NCBI RefSeq assembly: GCF_036850765.1
Contig: NC_089496.1
Location: 45,870,113 to 45,934,112 of the forward strand
Source of the DNA: Saccopteryx bilineata
Taxonomy: Eukaryota; Chordata; Mammalia; Chiroptera; Emballonuridae
Length of the DNA: 64,000 bases
Direction: 5' to 3'
Below are positions 45,815 through 56,729 of this stretch, piece by piece; positions within the stretch are counted from its first letter, which is position 1, and every line of letters starts with the position of its first letter. The notes beneath the pieces were generated by a model, which saw only the letters and a program-made list of their open reading frames with translations, was not told the origin of the DNA and made no database searches. The translations under genes and the position numbers were made by a program.

Positions 45815-46432
45815 GTGTCTTTCCAAATGTCTTTCAGAGGGTGAATGGTTAACCAAACTGTGGTACATCCATATTGTGGAATATTAGTCAGCAGTAAATA
45901 ATGAATAAGTGATATGAGCAATAACTTGGATAGATCTCAGAAACAGTATAGTTAATGGAAAAAGCTAATCTCAAAAGATTGCATATTGTATAATTCCATT
46001 AATGTAACGTTCTGGAAATGACTAAACTATACAACTGGAGAGCCAGGTGGTCGTTGCTAGGAGTTGGGGTTGCCGGGGAAACTGGAGATAGCCATCACGG
46101 GGTGTCACAAGTGTCCTTACGGTGATGAAACAGTTATATATCTGGATTGCAGTAGTGACCACACAAATCTTCACATGCATTAAATTTCATAGTACTTAGC
46201 ACCTACACACACATGCATTCACCTACACAATGACTGCATGAGAATCTGATGACATAAGCCCTGTGGATTCTGTCAATGTCCGTGTTCTGGTTTTGATATG
46301 TTATTACCGTTCAGCAAGATGTTAGCATGGGAGGAAACTGGATGAAGAGTACACAAAACCTCTCTATACATTTTCATGAAACTTCCTGTGAATGCATAAT
46401 TATTTCAAAATAAAAAATTGAAAAATCATAGA
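45815..46432 (+). repeat. L1 LINE 3' part, sense, with A-rich end
   Basis: 'ggtgaatggttaaccaaactgtggtacatcc', 'tggaatattagtcagc', 'ttggatagatctcagaaac', 'ggagagccaggtggtcgttgctagg', and the close 'cataattatttcaaaataaaaaattgaaaaa'. This is the L1 ORF2 end and 3' UTR. 5'-truncated. Confidence 0.85.
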
Positions 46433-46439
46433 GAGGTTT

Positions 46440-49380
46440 ATTTCTAATTGGATTTTAACATAGTTGTTTTTCACAATCCGACCACGACAAGATAATGTAA
46501 GTTCCTTTCAGGCACTCGTGATAATCAATGAAAAAACTGACAAACTGACTGCTCTTTGAGTGTGAGCAATTGCATCTTCCCCAGCATTCAGAAATCCGCT
46601 GTATTCCATTGCTACTTGATGAAGGGTCAATGACAGAAACCTTTATGTGTCATTTGGTGAGCTCTAAAAAGCATGCAGAATAATTTTTCCACAGCCTTGG
46701 AGTACTTAGCCCAAATGACCCACTATGTTTTTTTTATTTTGTTTTTGTTTTTTTATCGCTGCCTATCTTTTGAGACCTTTGGATCACATTGATAGAGGCA
46801 CTGGGCAGTCACTCATTTGAATCCGTGTTCCATGTAGTACCAGCACCCTTATTGCTGTTCCTGTGACCTTCCTATCTCAGCCAGATGGCAAGCGGGGAGG
46901 AGGTGCACGGGGCACACCACAGACTGTTCAGAACTCGGGCGCCCCAACCAGGTGGGAGCTGTCTCAAAGAAGGTCTTTGTTGGCAGTGGCCGCTAATGAG
47001 CAATGACTGCAGTCTGGATGTGTGTGACATCCTGGTGTGGGAGTTTGTATTTAGCTTGTAGATCTTCCAAGGAGTGTGATGGTTTTGAGGAATAATAACT
47101 GATTTGTCTGGAACCCTTTTTTGACCATATTTTGGATTTTTTTTTCCATTCTGGTTCAAACCCCGGTAAACTTAATGAACGTGCTGCTTTATGCCCCTAT
47201 GTTTTAGTTAGTTGGTTAGTTGCTTAGTTAGCTGGTAAGTTATAGCCAGCTGTGCTTTTACGTTAAGTAAGAAACAGAATGTGGAAGGTTTTGCTGTGGA
47301 TTGAGGGGTCTTTAGGTAATTTGTAAATGTGTTCACAGAGGTCTAAGCATTGTTGGTGTAAGGGAAAACATTTCCTCGGGAGACCTGTGGCTGAGAGCTA
47401 GATTGTTTCACAAGTTTAAGGGCGGCGCTCACAGGATGCGGGCAGTGTAGAGTGTTTTGAGAGCTGACGTGCGTAAACAGGTGGTCATCCTCTGCACTTT
47501 TGTGACACACAGTTTTCAAAGCATTCCATGTGACTCTTTTTGTTATTTAAATCCAGGTAGGGTGGGAAAACACCCACCGCCTACATTTTTTAAACAAAAA
47601 AAGACTAGAAGGGTCATGTCTTTTTGGAAGCCCCCACCACAAGAAACAAGGAATCAAGGAGGAGTTATACAATTTTTACTTGGTGTTCTTCGCACTAGCA
47701 CTCATTGCCCCTGCCTGCACCCCTGAGACCAAAGAAATCTGATCAATCCAGTTTCTCTTTTACATTGACTTTAGATATTTGGAACAGTTTATGTTTATGG
47801 TGGGATCTGGGTTTCTTTTCTGACATTAGACACATGTGTGGGTGGTAAAGAATTAGCACTGAGAAATGTCAGTGAAGGGGTCATTTTGACGGCCATTGAT
47901 CTTTTGAACGTTAGAAAGTTGATTTACAAAGCATTTTTTGGGGGGTAGAATTAGATAATATATAAGGCAAGACTATCGACTATGTAGTGTCTTACCATTC
48001 AGAGAAATCAAAACTTTCTTCTTTTAAATATTCATTCTACTCTACTGTTTTAATCAACCTTCTCATTAGTTCTTTTACTGGTCAGATAATCTTTCCAATC
48101 AAGGAGCTATTGCTCTGTATAAGGCCAGAATCCAGCAAATCATATCTCCTTGAATGATACCACAATAAATAATGAGATGACAGGAGTCACAGCCCAGCCG
48201 TCTCTGCTGTTCTTCTCAACATACGTCGTGTGTGTTGGTTGTTCCTTGTTTTGTGCCTTAGTTTTTCTTTCTCCCCCCCCCCCATCTATTTGAGAACGAT
48301 AGATTTAAATAATCCTATCTTTGGGGCCATTATGATGAATATTACTCTTAAATAAATTATTTTAAACTAATTTATCCCTTTGCTTTATTTTTAAAAAAAT
48401 GATGTAAATTGATTTATTACTTTCATTATACCCCAGGGCCCTGGTAGAATTAATATATTCTCTTCCAATCATTATGTGACAGCAGCTTGAAGGAAAATAG
48501 AACCAGGAGCTGATGTTTATATAAAGACTTAGGACACAGAATAATTTATGCTTTTCCTCATTTAAAAAAAAAAAAGAGTTGAGTCACACAGGAAGGTCTG
48601 AAAGGACATCAGGAAACAGACTAGCCTAATAATTTTGATAATGTGGATTCTTCTAACACTGGGATAGTTTGTGTAGAGAGTATCAGGTCCCTAGACAACT
48701 GGATATTACAAAGCCGAAAGTGCCCTTGCCTGGTCCCAACAAGGGGAAGAAAGTACTCATGTTTGGTGTGAAGTAGTAGCAAGTGAAAATTGCTAACATA
48801 CAAAGCTGAAGAAAATTCTCCTTTAAGTGAAAAAATATTGGTAGATTCAGAAATAAGTAATCTATATTGCTTTGTACTTCCGTGTTTTGCACAAATTCTT
48901 CTCAATATCATGAGAAAACCCCTCTGTCCCCCTCATTTAAAGTCATGCATTTATCTGTTTGCTCAAAGACATAGCACTTCAAGGCATGTATGGGAAAGAG
49001 CATCCAAAGGGTCTTCTTCTTTTCTATATTTGGCCTTCATGCTTGGAATTCCCTTATTCCAAAAATGTCTTTTTGGGGGAAACCCAAACAATGTGCTAAA
49101 ATTAATACCCCAAAAGGAAATGAACTAGAATTGACCCTTGCTGCTTCCTGCTCCTTGTTTCCTGCTATTTTAGCGACTTTCTCAAAGATGGCACACTCCT
49201 CCATCTCTGGGCTTGTTATCAGAGTCGAAGCTGCTTTCCTAACCATGAGACAAACGTGTGAGGGGCACAGGGCTCTGAGCAAAATGGTGGTTTGGCAAAT
49301 TGAAATCGGAGATGCCAGATACAAAAGAACACATTTGCGATGATTGCACATTCATGAAATTCTAGATCAGGCAAAATGCT
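46440..49380. other. Mostly unique intron
   Basis: Degenerate GTTAGTTGGTTAGTTGCTTAGTTAGCTGG at 47211-47240. A C11 run at 48273-48283. No exon or clear repeat. Confidence 0.45.
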
Positions 49381-49384
49381 TTGT

Positions 49385-49605
49385 ATAGACAGAGACTATT
49401 TTTTGCAAAGTCAGTGGAGGCTCAGGGTGGGGAGGGCAGGGGAAGGGGAGACATGAGAGAATTTTCTGGTGGATGAAAATGTCTTATATCTTGATTGTGC
49501 TGGTGGTGACACAGGGGTAGACACTTGTTAAAACTCAATGACAGTATACTTGAAATGGAAAAATTTTATGATGTAATATATCTCTCAATAGAGTTGTTTC
49601 TTTTA
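49385..49605 (+). repeat. L1 LINE fragment, sense
   Basis: 'ggtggatgaaaatgtcttatatcttgattgtgctggtggtgac', 'taaaactcaatgacagtatacttg' follow the L1 3' UTR. Confidence 0.7.
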
Positions 49606-49848
49606 AAATTGTGATTAGAATACAATTTGAAAGCATTACTGCCAACTCCCTCCTTGTCCTTTAATCTCGTCTTCAGTTTAAAGGATTGACAATATTTTGG
49701 GACAATATTTTGATAACAACACCCCCTCTTATACACTTCGTAAGATTAAACTGTCCATGCTACCCCACTGAAAGACCATTTGTCTCACAAAGCAGGGTTG
49801 TTCTACTTAATCAGAGATGTTTACATTCTGTTCTTTAAGATATTCCAA

Positions 49849-50240
49849 GCCCTGGCCGGTTGGCTCAGCGGTAGAGCGTCGGCCTGGCGTGCGGGGGACC
49901 CGGGTTCGATTCCCGGCCAGGGCACATAGGAGAAGCGCCCATTTGCTACTCCACCCCCACCCCCTCCTTCCTCTCTGTCTCTCTTTTCCCCTCCCGCAGC
50001 TAAGGCTCCATTGGAGCAAAGATAGCCCGGGCGCTGGGGATGGCTCCTTGGCCTCTGCCCCAGGCACTAGAGTGGCTCTGGTCGCGACAGAGCGACGCCC
50101 CGGAGGGGCAGAGCATCACCCTCTGGTGGGCAGAGCGTCGCCCCTGGTGGGCGTGTCGGGTGGATCCCGGTCGGGCGCATGCGGGAGTCTGACTGTCTCT
50201 CCCCGTTTCCAGCTTCAGAAAAAAAAAAAAAAAAAAAAAA
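49849..50240 (+). mobile_element. Rhin-1-type bat SINE, sense, full length
   Basis: Head GCCCTGGCCGGTTGGCTCAG, perfect B box, A24-like tail. AAGATATTCCA flanks it at 49837-49847 and 50241-50251. Two units of the internal direct repeat. Carries the GACGCCCCGGAGGGGC variant and has lost four bases of the GTCTGTCTGACTG stretch near the 3' end. Confidence 0.95.
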
Positions 50241-50259
50241 AAGATATTCCATACCTGTA

Positions 50260-50880
50260 GGTAGGGCTATAATTTTGACTTAACAACATCGATTAATAAT
50301 TAATTTGTAAAATTAAATTTACATACTAATTTGATTGTTGTCCTACGAAGAAAGTGCAAATAATTCCCCAATGAGTTACCCCCATGTTTTCTTGATTCTA
50401 ATGACACCCCTTTGTATGAGATTTCTGGCAGACACCTTTGGCGTGCCTGCCAGCTGTGGTGTGGGAACAGCCACTGAACCCCAGAAAATGTCCCTGAGCA
50501 GATGGAAATGGCTCAGATTCATTTGCCCTCTGCTTCTTGATTACAAAACGCTCCTAATCAGGATTGGTTCCTGTTAAGCCTTTGCAAACTTTGTTAGATG
50601 GATGCAGCGTCGCTGTCCCTTGTCTGTGTGCCCTTTTCTGTCCCTGTTTTTTAAATTGTCTCAAGAATGCCATCTTATGTTACTCATATAAGGTGGTCAG
50701 AAACAGATTTGTCTGGTAATGAATATAATAATATCTTTGAAAAACTAGATTGTGATTTTTCTAGTTAGGCTTTAGAGACTAATAGAAAAGTTGTGATTTT
50801 TTTCTGATTATCTTTTAGGACCTATTTCAGACAGATTCTAGCTCAATAGTAACTTTTTAACTAGTATTTAAAATATTTGA
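50260..50880. other. Unique intronic sequence
   Basis: Nothing recognised. Confidence 0.45.
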
Positions 50881-50884
50881 GCTT

Positions 50885-51225
50885 CAAAAGGATAGCTACA
50901 CCTTCATGCGCATTGAAGCATTATTTACAGTAGCCAAGAGGTGGAAACAATGTAAGTGACCACTGACAGGTGAGATAAAGGAGAGGTGGCATCAACACAC
51001 AGTGGAATACTTTTCAGCTATAGCAACGAAGGAAGTCCTGCCATTTGCAACAATATTGATGAACTTGAAGGCATTACCCTACCTGCAATAAGCCAGGCAG
51101 GAGAAGACCAGTGCTGTATGGCATCACTCATATGTAGAATCTAGAAAATTAACTCACAGATAGAGAGAATGAATTAGTGTCAGAGTTTTAGGATAAAACT
51201 AATTTACAAATGGGTAAAATGTCTC
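50885..51225 (+). repeat. L1 LINE 3' fragment, sense
   Basis: 'gcattatttacagtagccaagaggtgg', 'cacacagtggaatacttttcagc', 'gtcctgccatttgcaacaatattgatgaacttg', 'gcatcactcatatgtagaatctag' are the standard L1 3'-end text. Confidence 0.85.
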
Positions 51226-51233
51226 CACACCGT

Positions 51234-51480
51234 GTCTCCAACACACTCATCGCCAGGAGGATCCAATCCATAATAACAGACTAGATTCACTTTGCTGCCT
51301 GATGAGAATATTGTACCCAATTCAACTCTGCTCATAGATACACGTGCACTGGAGGCAAAGGAGGCCTTCCAGGACTGGAAAGTGCACACGCGTCTCCAAC
51401 ACACTCATCGCCGGGAAGATCCAATCCATTTCCCTGGATTCACTTTGCTGCCTGATGAGAATATTGTACCCAATTCAACT
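51234..51480. repeat. Direct duplication, period 158 bp
   Basis: GTCTCCAACACACTCATCGC begins at 51234 and again at 51392. Both copies continue with a gatccaatccat block and then TTCACTTTGCTGCCTGATGA...CCCAATTCAACT. The first copy carries ATAATAACAGACTAGA where the second has TTCCCTGGA. The unit is between an L1 3' end and a SINE. I do not recognise the unit. Confidence 0.9.
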
Positions 51481-51533
51481 GCTGCTCATAGATCCAAAAA
51501 AACCCTTAAACCACGGCAGGCCTCAGCGTTTTA

Positions 51534-51929
51534 TTTGTTTTTGTTTTTGTTTTTTTGTTTTTTGTATTTTTCCGAAGCTGGAAACGGGGAGGCACTCAGA
51601 CAGACTCCTGCATGCGCCCGACCCCGACCGGGATCCACCCGGCATGCCCACCAGGGGGCGATGCTCTGCCCATCCGGGGCGTCGCTCTGTCGCGACCAGA
51701 GCCACTCTAGCGCCTGGGGCAGAGGCCAAGGAGCCATCCCCAGAGCCCGGGCCATCTTTTGCTCCAGTGGAGCCTCGGCTGCAGGAGGGGAAGAGAGAGA
51801 CAGAGAGGAAGGAGGGGGAGGGGTGGAGAAGCAGATGGGCGCTTCTCCTATGTGCCCCGGCTGGGAATCGAACCCTGGACTCCTGCACGCCAGGCCGACG
51901 CTCTACCACTGAGCCAACCGGCCAGGGCA
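51534..51929 (-). mobile_element. Rhin-1-type bat SINE, one-repeat variant
   Basis: Head on the right (minus strand GCCCTGGCCGGTTGGCTCAG). 14-bp duplication GCCTCAG(C/T)GTTTTA at 51520-51533 and 51930-51943 with one CpG-to-TpG change. Only one unit of the ~23-bp internal direct repeat (CACCAGGGGGCGATGCTCTG), unlike most copies here. The tail is (GTTTTT)n. Confidence 0.93.
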
Positions 51930-51944
51930 GCCTCAGTGTTTTAA

Positions 51945-53440
51945 CACAGTGCACGGCACTAAGTTAGTTATAGGACCAAGCTCTGGAACTATGACGCATT
52001 GGAAAGGAAGTGGTTTGATGTCTTTTTATTTACAAAACCATAAAATGATAAAGGCCCCTGAGTTACCCAAAGGAAGACCCGTGCCCATAGGGTTTTCTTT
52101 CTCATGTGCGTACTTGAAAAGATATTCTAACAGAATAGAAAGGCCCGACTTGAAGTTCGGCTTGCTTTTAGGGCTCACAGCAGTCCAGCACGACTAAGTT
52201 CTCTTCCTCCCTCTGCTTCCTTTGTTCTCCCCCAGACTTGGCCCTTTGAAACAAACACCAAACAGCACAGGACATTGTATTTCCTGGGTAATGTCACTGG
52301 CTGTGAGCTCTGTTTATTAATCGTGACATTAGGGCAGCAAGAGATCTTGTACGGCTTCCTCCTGCACCATCCAGATTTCTCTCTCTCTCTCCCACACACA
52401 AGGACACTCACACTCAAACTCCTTTCGTGCTTCAGTTCCGTGTGTGTTGCTTTTCTCACTCAGAGAAGGCAGGACAAGGAATGTTCTCCCTGCTTGTGTG
52501 TGTTCACAGATTTTACACTTCGCTGTTTTCTTTGGGTTGTGATTTTTTTTTTTTTTTTATAGCTGTGGGGATAGAGGAGCATAGATAGAAAGATAGGACA
52601 TCAGCAGTAAATTTCCAGAAAGATCCTTTTGGCACTAACAAAAAAACACTTATGTTCTCATTATTATTTCAAACAAATAGGGGGGATGTTAAAGGGGAAG
52701 TAGCATGTGAATGTGACACTGAGGACTAGCCTATGGTCAGAGCCAGGCAGAGTCTGGTCGTCCTGGATGCTGCTCTGACACCTCTGTCTATCACATCCAC
52801 CCCAGGCTTCCTGCCTCCTCCCTCCCCACAGCGAGGTGGACGGGCTCAGCTCCAGGGAGGGCACAGGGACTTACCCTGGCAACCCTGAAACTATTTCGGA
52901 AAATCAGATTTCACTGCTCACTTCTTTTTAGAAATCATGACTACTTTTCGGAGGTTCCTCAGAGTGTGAGGCAGCCTGATGGGCTGACATGTGTTGAGAT
53001 ATGAGTGTGCTCTTTAGGTCAGTCAAGGTCAATGATACAGACGGACTGGCGGTAAGATGTAAATTTAAGTGTTACCTGGCTCAAATATGAGAAGAATAGG
53101 ATCTCTGCATTTCGTCTTAAATTACCTACCTGCATTTCAAATGGGGAAGGGGAGGTTGTCATGATTAGCATAAACATCAATAGCAATTACTGTAATCATT
53201 AGAGTTTATTCATAATCTATGACCTCCTTGTATTTTATGCTGTGTCTGCTGTTATAATGAGGAAAGCATATAACTCCTCTTGGACCTTACCCTCTAAAAC
53301 GGGATGTCAGAGGTACAACTTCTTCCAGATACATTTTTTTCTAAAAATGGAGGCCTGAGATAGTTGTGCAACCACCGTTAGGGGTAAGCAGCAGTGCTTT
53401 AAATTGGCACAATAATTCTTGAGTAGTTAAGTTTTGCGTT
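51945..53440. other. Mostly unique intron
   Basis: A T20 run at about 52540-52558. No exon or clear repeat recognised. Confidence 0.45.
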
Positions 53441-53442
53441 TA

Positions 53443-53645
53443 CCATATTTTTCGCTCCGTAAGACACACCTGACCATAAGACACCCTAGGATTTTAAGGA
53501 GGAAAATAAGAAAAAAAATATTCTGAACCAAATGGTGTGTTAAAATATTTAATAAAATACTGTATTTTTTGCTCCATATGACGCATGGGCATTTTCCCCT
53601 CCACTTTTGGGGGGAAAAGTGCATCTTATGGACCGAAAAATACGG
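53443..53645. mobile_element. Tc1/mariner-type MITE, 203 bp, TA duplication intact
   Basis: Left end CCATATTTTTCGCTCCGTAA, right end TTATGGACCGAAAAATACGG, with TA on both sides (53441-53442, 53646-53647). The left ~130 bp matches the 10325 copy. About 150 bp of its interior is missing. The right 85 bp forms a complete palindrome of its own, with the inner hairpin flipped relative to 10325. Confidence 0.82.
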
Positions 53646-53649
53646 TAGT

Positions 53650-54060
53650 TTTTGGGAACTACATGCTCCTCTCTTTCACGCATGCGTTTAGTTTCTTTTC
53701 AGTGACAGGCCTGTAGGGCAGTTTGTCCCATGCGTTGAGGCCTTTGGCCTTGTTGAATTTCTAAGCCCTGCGGCACCTGCTTCCAGGCCCCCGAGCACCA
53801 GGAGTACGTGTTCAGGAGAATTTGCTTTGGGTGATGGTTGAGTCTAAAGTGTTTTTCTGTTTTGTTTTGTTTTTATCCTTTGCATGACATTTGGTGCGGG
53901 CTTATGCGCAGAAAGAGCCCAGGCACTATAGTTACGTGCAGCAAGTGCCCATTTAGAATAGTATTTGCTGGGTGAGTGCAATGCCTGGGAGGGTTAGAGA
54001 CTATATTGCTCTCCCTTAGCCTAATGAAATAGGTAGTTTTTGAATAGAGCACTTCTCTTG
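53650..54060. other. Unique intronic sequence
   Basis: Nothing recognised. Confidence 0.45.
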
Positions 54061-54068
54061 TATGTGTG

Positions 54069-54069
<1 letters not shown>

Positions 54070-54123
<54 letters not shown>
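54070..54123. repeat. (GT)27 microsatellite
   Basis: A pure GT run, potentially Z-DNA-forming, directly upstream of the GC-rich segment at 54231. Confidence 0.97.
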
Positions 54124-54127
<4 letters not shown>

Positions 54128-54193
54128 GTCTTGGTTTTGTCTTTGGGTTAGGAAGAGTTGTATAGCAGGGTTTTTTCTTTTCTTCTGTCTTTC

Positions 54194-54230
54194 CTCCATT
54201 TACTAAGCTGGTTTTCTCCTTCTGTTTCAG
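54194..54230 (+). promoter_or_regulatory. Strong predicted splice acceptor (cryptic)
   Basis: TACTAAG (close to the ideal TACTAAC branch sequence) lies about 30 nt upstream of GGTTTTCTCCTTCTGTTTCAG. No downstream CREB5 coding sequence follows, so if used it opens an unknown exon. The signals are seen; usage is inferred. Confidence 0.4.
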
Positions 54231-54970
54231 ACCGATCAGGGACCAAGGCCACGAACCGAGGCCACCTCGTTGCGTTCAGTGCCCGATGGTGTGTGGTGGT
54301 GGTTTGGTCTCCTGCCGGCCGCAGTGGTTGCTGAGTTGTGAGGCTGCGTGCTTGTTGGTGGAAGCCCATGGCTGTCTCGCACACCAGCCTGTGGTTGGCA
54401 GGGTTCGGGCACAAGTGCCAGGAAGGGAGGTGGCGGAGAAGTGGGGACATGGGGTCAGAGGAGGAAGGAGGAAAGGTCAGCTCCCGAACCATGGGAGGGA
54501 GATGGCGGAGAAGTGGGGACATGGGGTCAGAGGAAGAAGGGGAAAGGTCAGCTCCCGAACCATGGATTGTCTGAGCTGACCACCGAGCAGGGGTCTGTGG
54601 AGGGGGCGCTGAAACCCAGGCCCCGGTGGTCAGACAGTGTTGATTGGAATGGCTAAATGTAAGCATTGCTCTCAACCGAGGGTTGGGTTGGAAGCCGCCC
54701 AGGGCCGTCTTAGAGGACCTGTGTAGTTTTCCGCTTCTCGGGCGGCCTGTCCTTCACTGGCCTCCCAGGGCTGGACTCATGCTGTCAGGTCCCCGGCCCT
54801 GTCCTTGCAGACCCCGGAGTCGCTCTGCGGTCCGTGTTCAGTGCTGTAGCGCAGTCTCCCGGGTATCAGTTCGGGGTTTCCTTCTGGGTCCCACTCCGCC
54901 AGCCGAGTGGATGGGGGTGGTGGGGGGGGCTGATAGCTGGGGGAGGGGCGCGGGGAGGTGGTGAAAGCAC
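54231..54970. other. GC-rich segment of unknown origin
   Basis: A sharp rise in GC and CpG begins immediately after the acceptor-like CAG. One + frame is open from 54232 to the stop at 54579, and an opposite-strand frame of 175 codons covers 54148-54675. Neither product resembles a family I know, and the duplicated segment inflates both. Could be a lineage-specific exon, a diverged insertion or plain GC-rich intron. Confidence 0.4.
54425..54566. repeat. Tandem duplication, 72-bp unit
   Basis: GGGAGGTGGCGGAGAAGTGG starts at 54425, and GGGAGATGGCGGAGAAGTGG at 54497. Both run through GGGGACATGGGGTCAGAGGA to GGTCAGCTCCCGAACCATGG. The second copy is two bases shorter. Few differences, so the duplication is fairly recent. 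Confidence 0.97.
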
Positions 54971-54974
54971 ACTC

Positions 54975-55513
54975 GGGGGTATCTGGCTTCGGTTTTGCAC
55001 AGAAGTTGATAGCATTCGGCTTAGTGACCACAATTCAATTATAAGCGCCGCACAGCCATCCTGAGTGACTCTATTCTTGCCAAAAAACTGCTGTGTGAAG
55101 GCGGTTGCATTTTTGTTAGCCTTGCCTGATGGATTTTTAAGTATATTAACCACATACAGTCACACAAAGGGGAAAATTTACTGCCTAAACAGAGGGACCT
55201 AAATCCCCCAGGCTGAATAAACCCAATGAAAACACAAGAACTGCATTTACAGGCCTCCTGAAGATAAGAATTCAACCTTTAGAAAGGTTCCTTCAGATGA
55301 AAAATGGACAGCTGAGCTGCTAATGGCCCCGTAACCGAGGACTTCGGCTCCTCCCTAGTGTGTGGGGGCCTCAGGTCAGCCCAGAGTCTCGGGACGGGGT
55401 CTGTACCCAGGTTTCTGCACAGTTCCGGGCCAAGGCCAGTGGTGGCCCTGGACATTTAACAGCCGCCTCAGAGGACAGACTGTCTTGGCTATTTTTGTGT
55501 TGCCTCTGTTTCA

Positions 55514-55548
<35 letters not shown>

Positions 55549-56030
55549 GAAAGTGGTATGTGTGTGTGAGTCTATGGGTCAATTAGGGAAGAGTGTGAGC
55601 TTTTCTCAGCATTCGGTTGAGGTGAGAGACTGAAGGGAACATGGTCTTCTCCTTACATTGAGAGGCAGATAGACATCTCCCTCTTCAACTCAGAGGAAGA
55701 GTTAGGAGCCAGGCGTCTACCTGGTGGAATTACTCCTCTGTGTGTGTCTCTGCAGACAGGTTCTCCATTAGGGTAGATGTCAGGCAACATCTCTCCCCCA
55801 CTTCTGGTGGGATTGAGGGTCCCCAAAGCTCCTTACCAATATATCCTGCCACTATGTGAAGGATAAGTTACAAGGATGTCCATAAATCAACCTGCATGTG
55901 AATTCATGTGTTTGTTATAAATCATTGGAATATTATTTTAAATAAATATGGTAGGTGAAGAGAGGGGTTAATTACTAACAGGGGCTGGGGAAGTCTTTTG
56001 AGGTCATGGAACTGTTTACATCTGATTCTA
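54975..56030. other. Mostly unique intron with (TG)n
   Basis: A (TG)n microsatellite at about 55515-55544. 55010-55200 is clean, CpG-containing unique sequence that could be conserved. No exon recognised. Confidence 0.45.
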
Positions 56031-56033
56031 TTT

Positions 56034-56061
56034 CAATCGATCGATCAATCGATCAATCAAT
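56034..56061. repeat. (ATCG/ATCA)n tetranucleotide repeat
   Basis: Seven units mixing ATCG and ATCA. The ATCA units look like CpG-decayed ATCG. Confidence 0.9.
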
Positions 56062-56318
56062 ATTTCTTTCACTTTTCCCCTTGGGGCTTTGCCAGCCACT
56101 GAACCAATTAGATGATGCCTCCCTTTCCAAGGAAGGACACCACGTAATCAACCCTACCTATGAGCTCACGATGCCAGTAGATGCCAGTAAAGCAGCCCCA
56201 GAAAAAGCAACGCTGGTGTGCGCTTCCTTCTGGGGCAGGGGAGCTGACCCTGCAGGTGGCAATGCCCTTGTATGGTTAGCACAGGTAGGGAAATACCTGG
56301 CTCCGTGCTGACTCACCA

Positions 56319-56322
<4 letters not shown>

Positions 56323-56350
<28 letters not shown>
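56323..56350. repeat. A28 homopolymer
   Basis: A pure A run without a recognisable retrotransposon body directly upstream. The preceding 250 bp is not a family I know. Confidence 0.95.
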
Positions 56351-56354
<4 letters not shown>

Positions 56355-56355
<1 letters not shown>

Positions 56356-56686
56356 TTCTCTGAATGAGTCAGAATCACAGCCCTGTTCTGAGCAGTCTCA
56401 TGTGTCCTGCCCCGGGAAAGGCTCTAAGCCCCAATCAGGCCGTTGGCTTGCAGGTCTTGCTGGCCCTATATGGGCATTTCCTCAGCCTGCTGCTGTCTCG
56501 TTTCCCAGCACGATCATGTTCAATGCAAGCCCCGTAGCTCACTCCGCGTCATGCGCCCGGCTAGGTACAAGAGAAACGTATTTAAATGCGTGCTCTGCTA
56601 ATGCTGTCGCTTATTCAGTTATAGGTAAACTTAATAATGGTAGAAGAAAATGCTTCAATGTGAAGTGTATTCCTGGACATTGGGAG

Positions 56687-56729
<43 letters not shown>

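Noticed and set aside
49817..50260. 147-codon frame with conserved-looking product, and similar frames at 22036-22458, 31012-31422, 51344-51967, 62095-62538 and 63042-63494
   Set aside because: All are translations of the Rhin-1-type SINE; their mutual similarity reflects repeat descent, not a protein family.
54148..54675. 175-codon minus-strand frame as a coding gene or retrogene
   Set aside because: The product is inflated by the 72-bp duplication and matches no family I know; kept only as part of the GC-rich segment finding.
56070..56350. Retropseudogene ending in the A28 run
   Set aside because: The 250 bp before the A run shows no recognised mRNA and no flanking target duplication.
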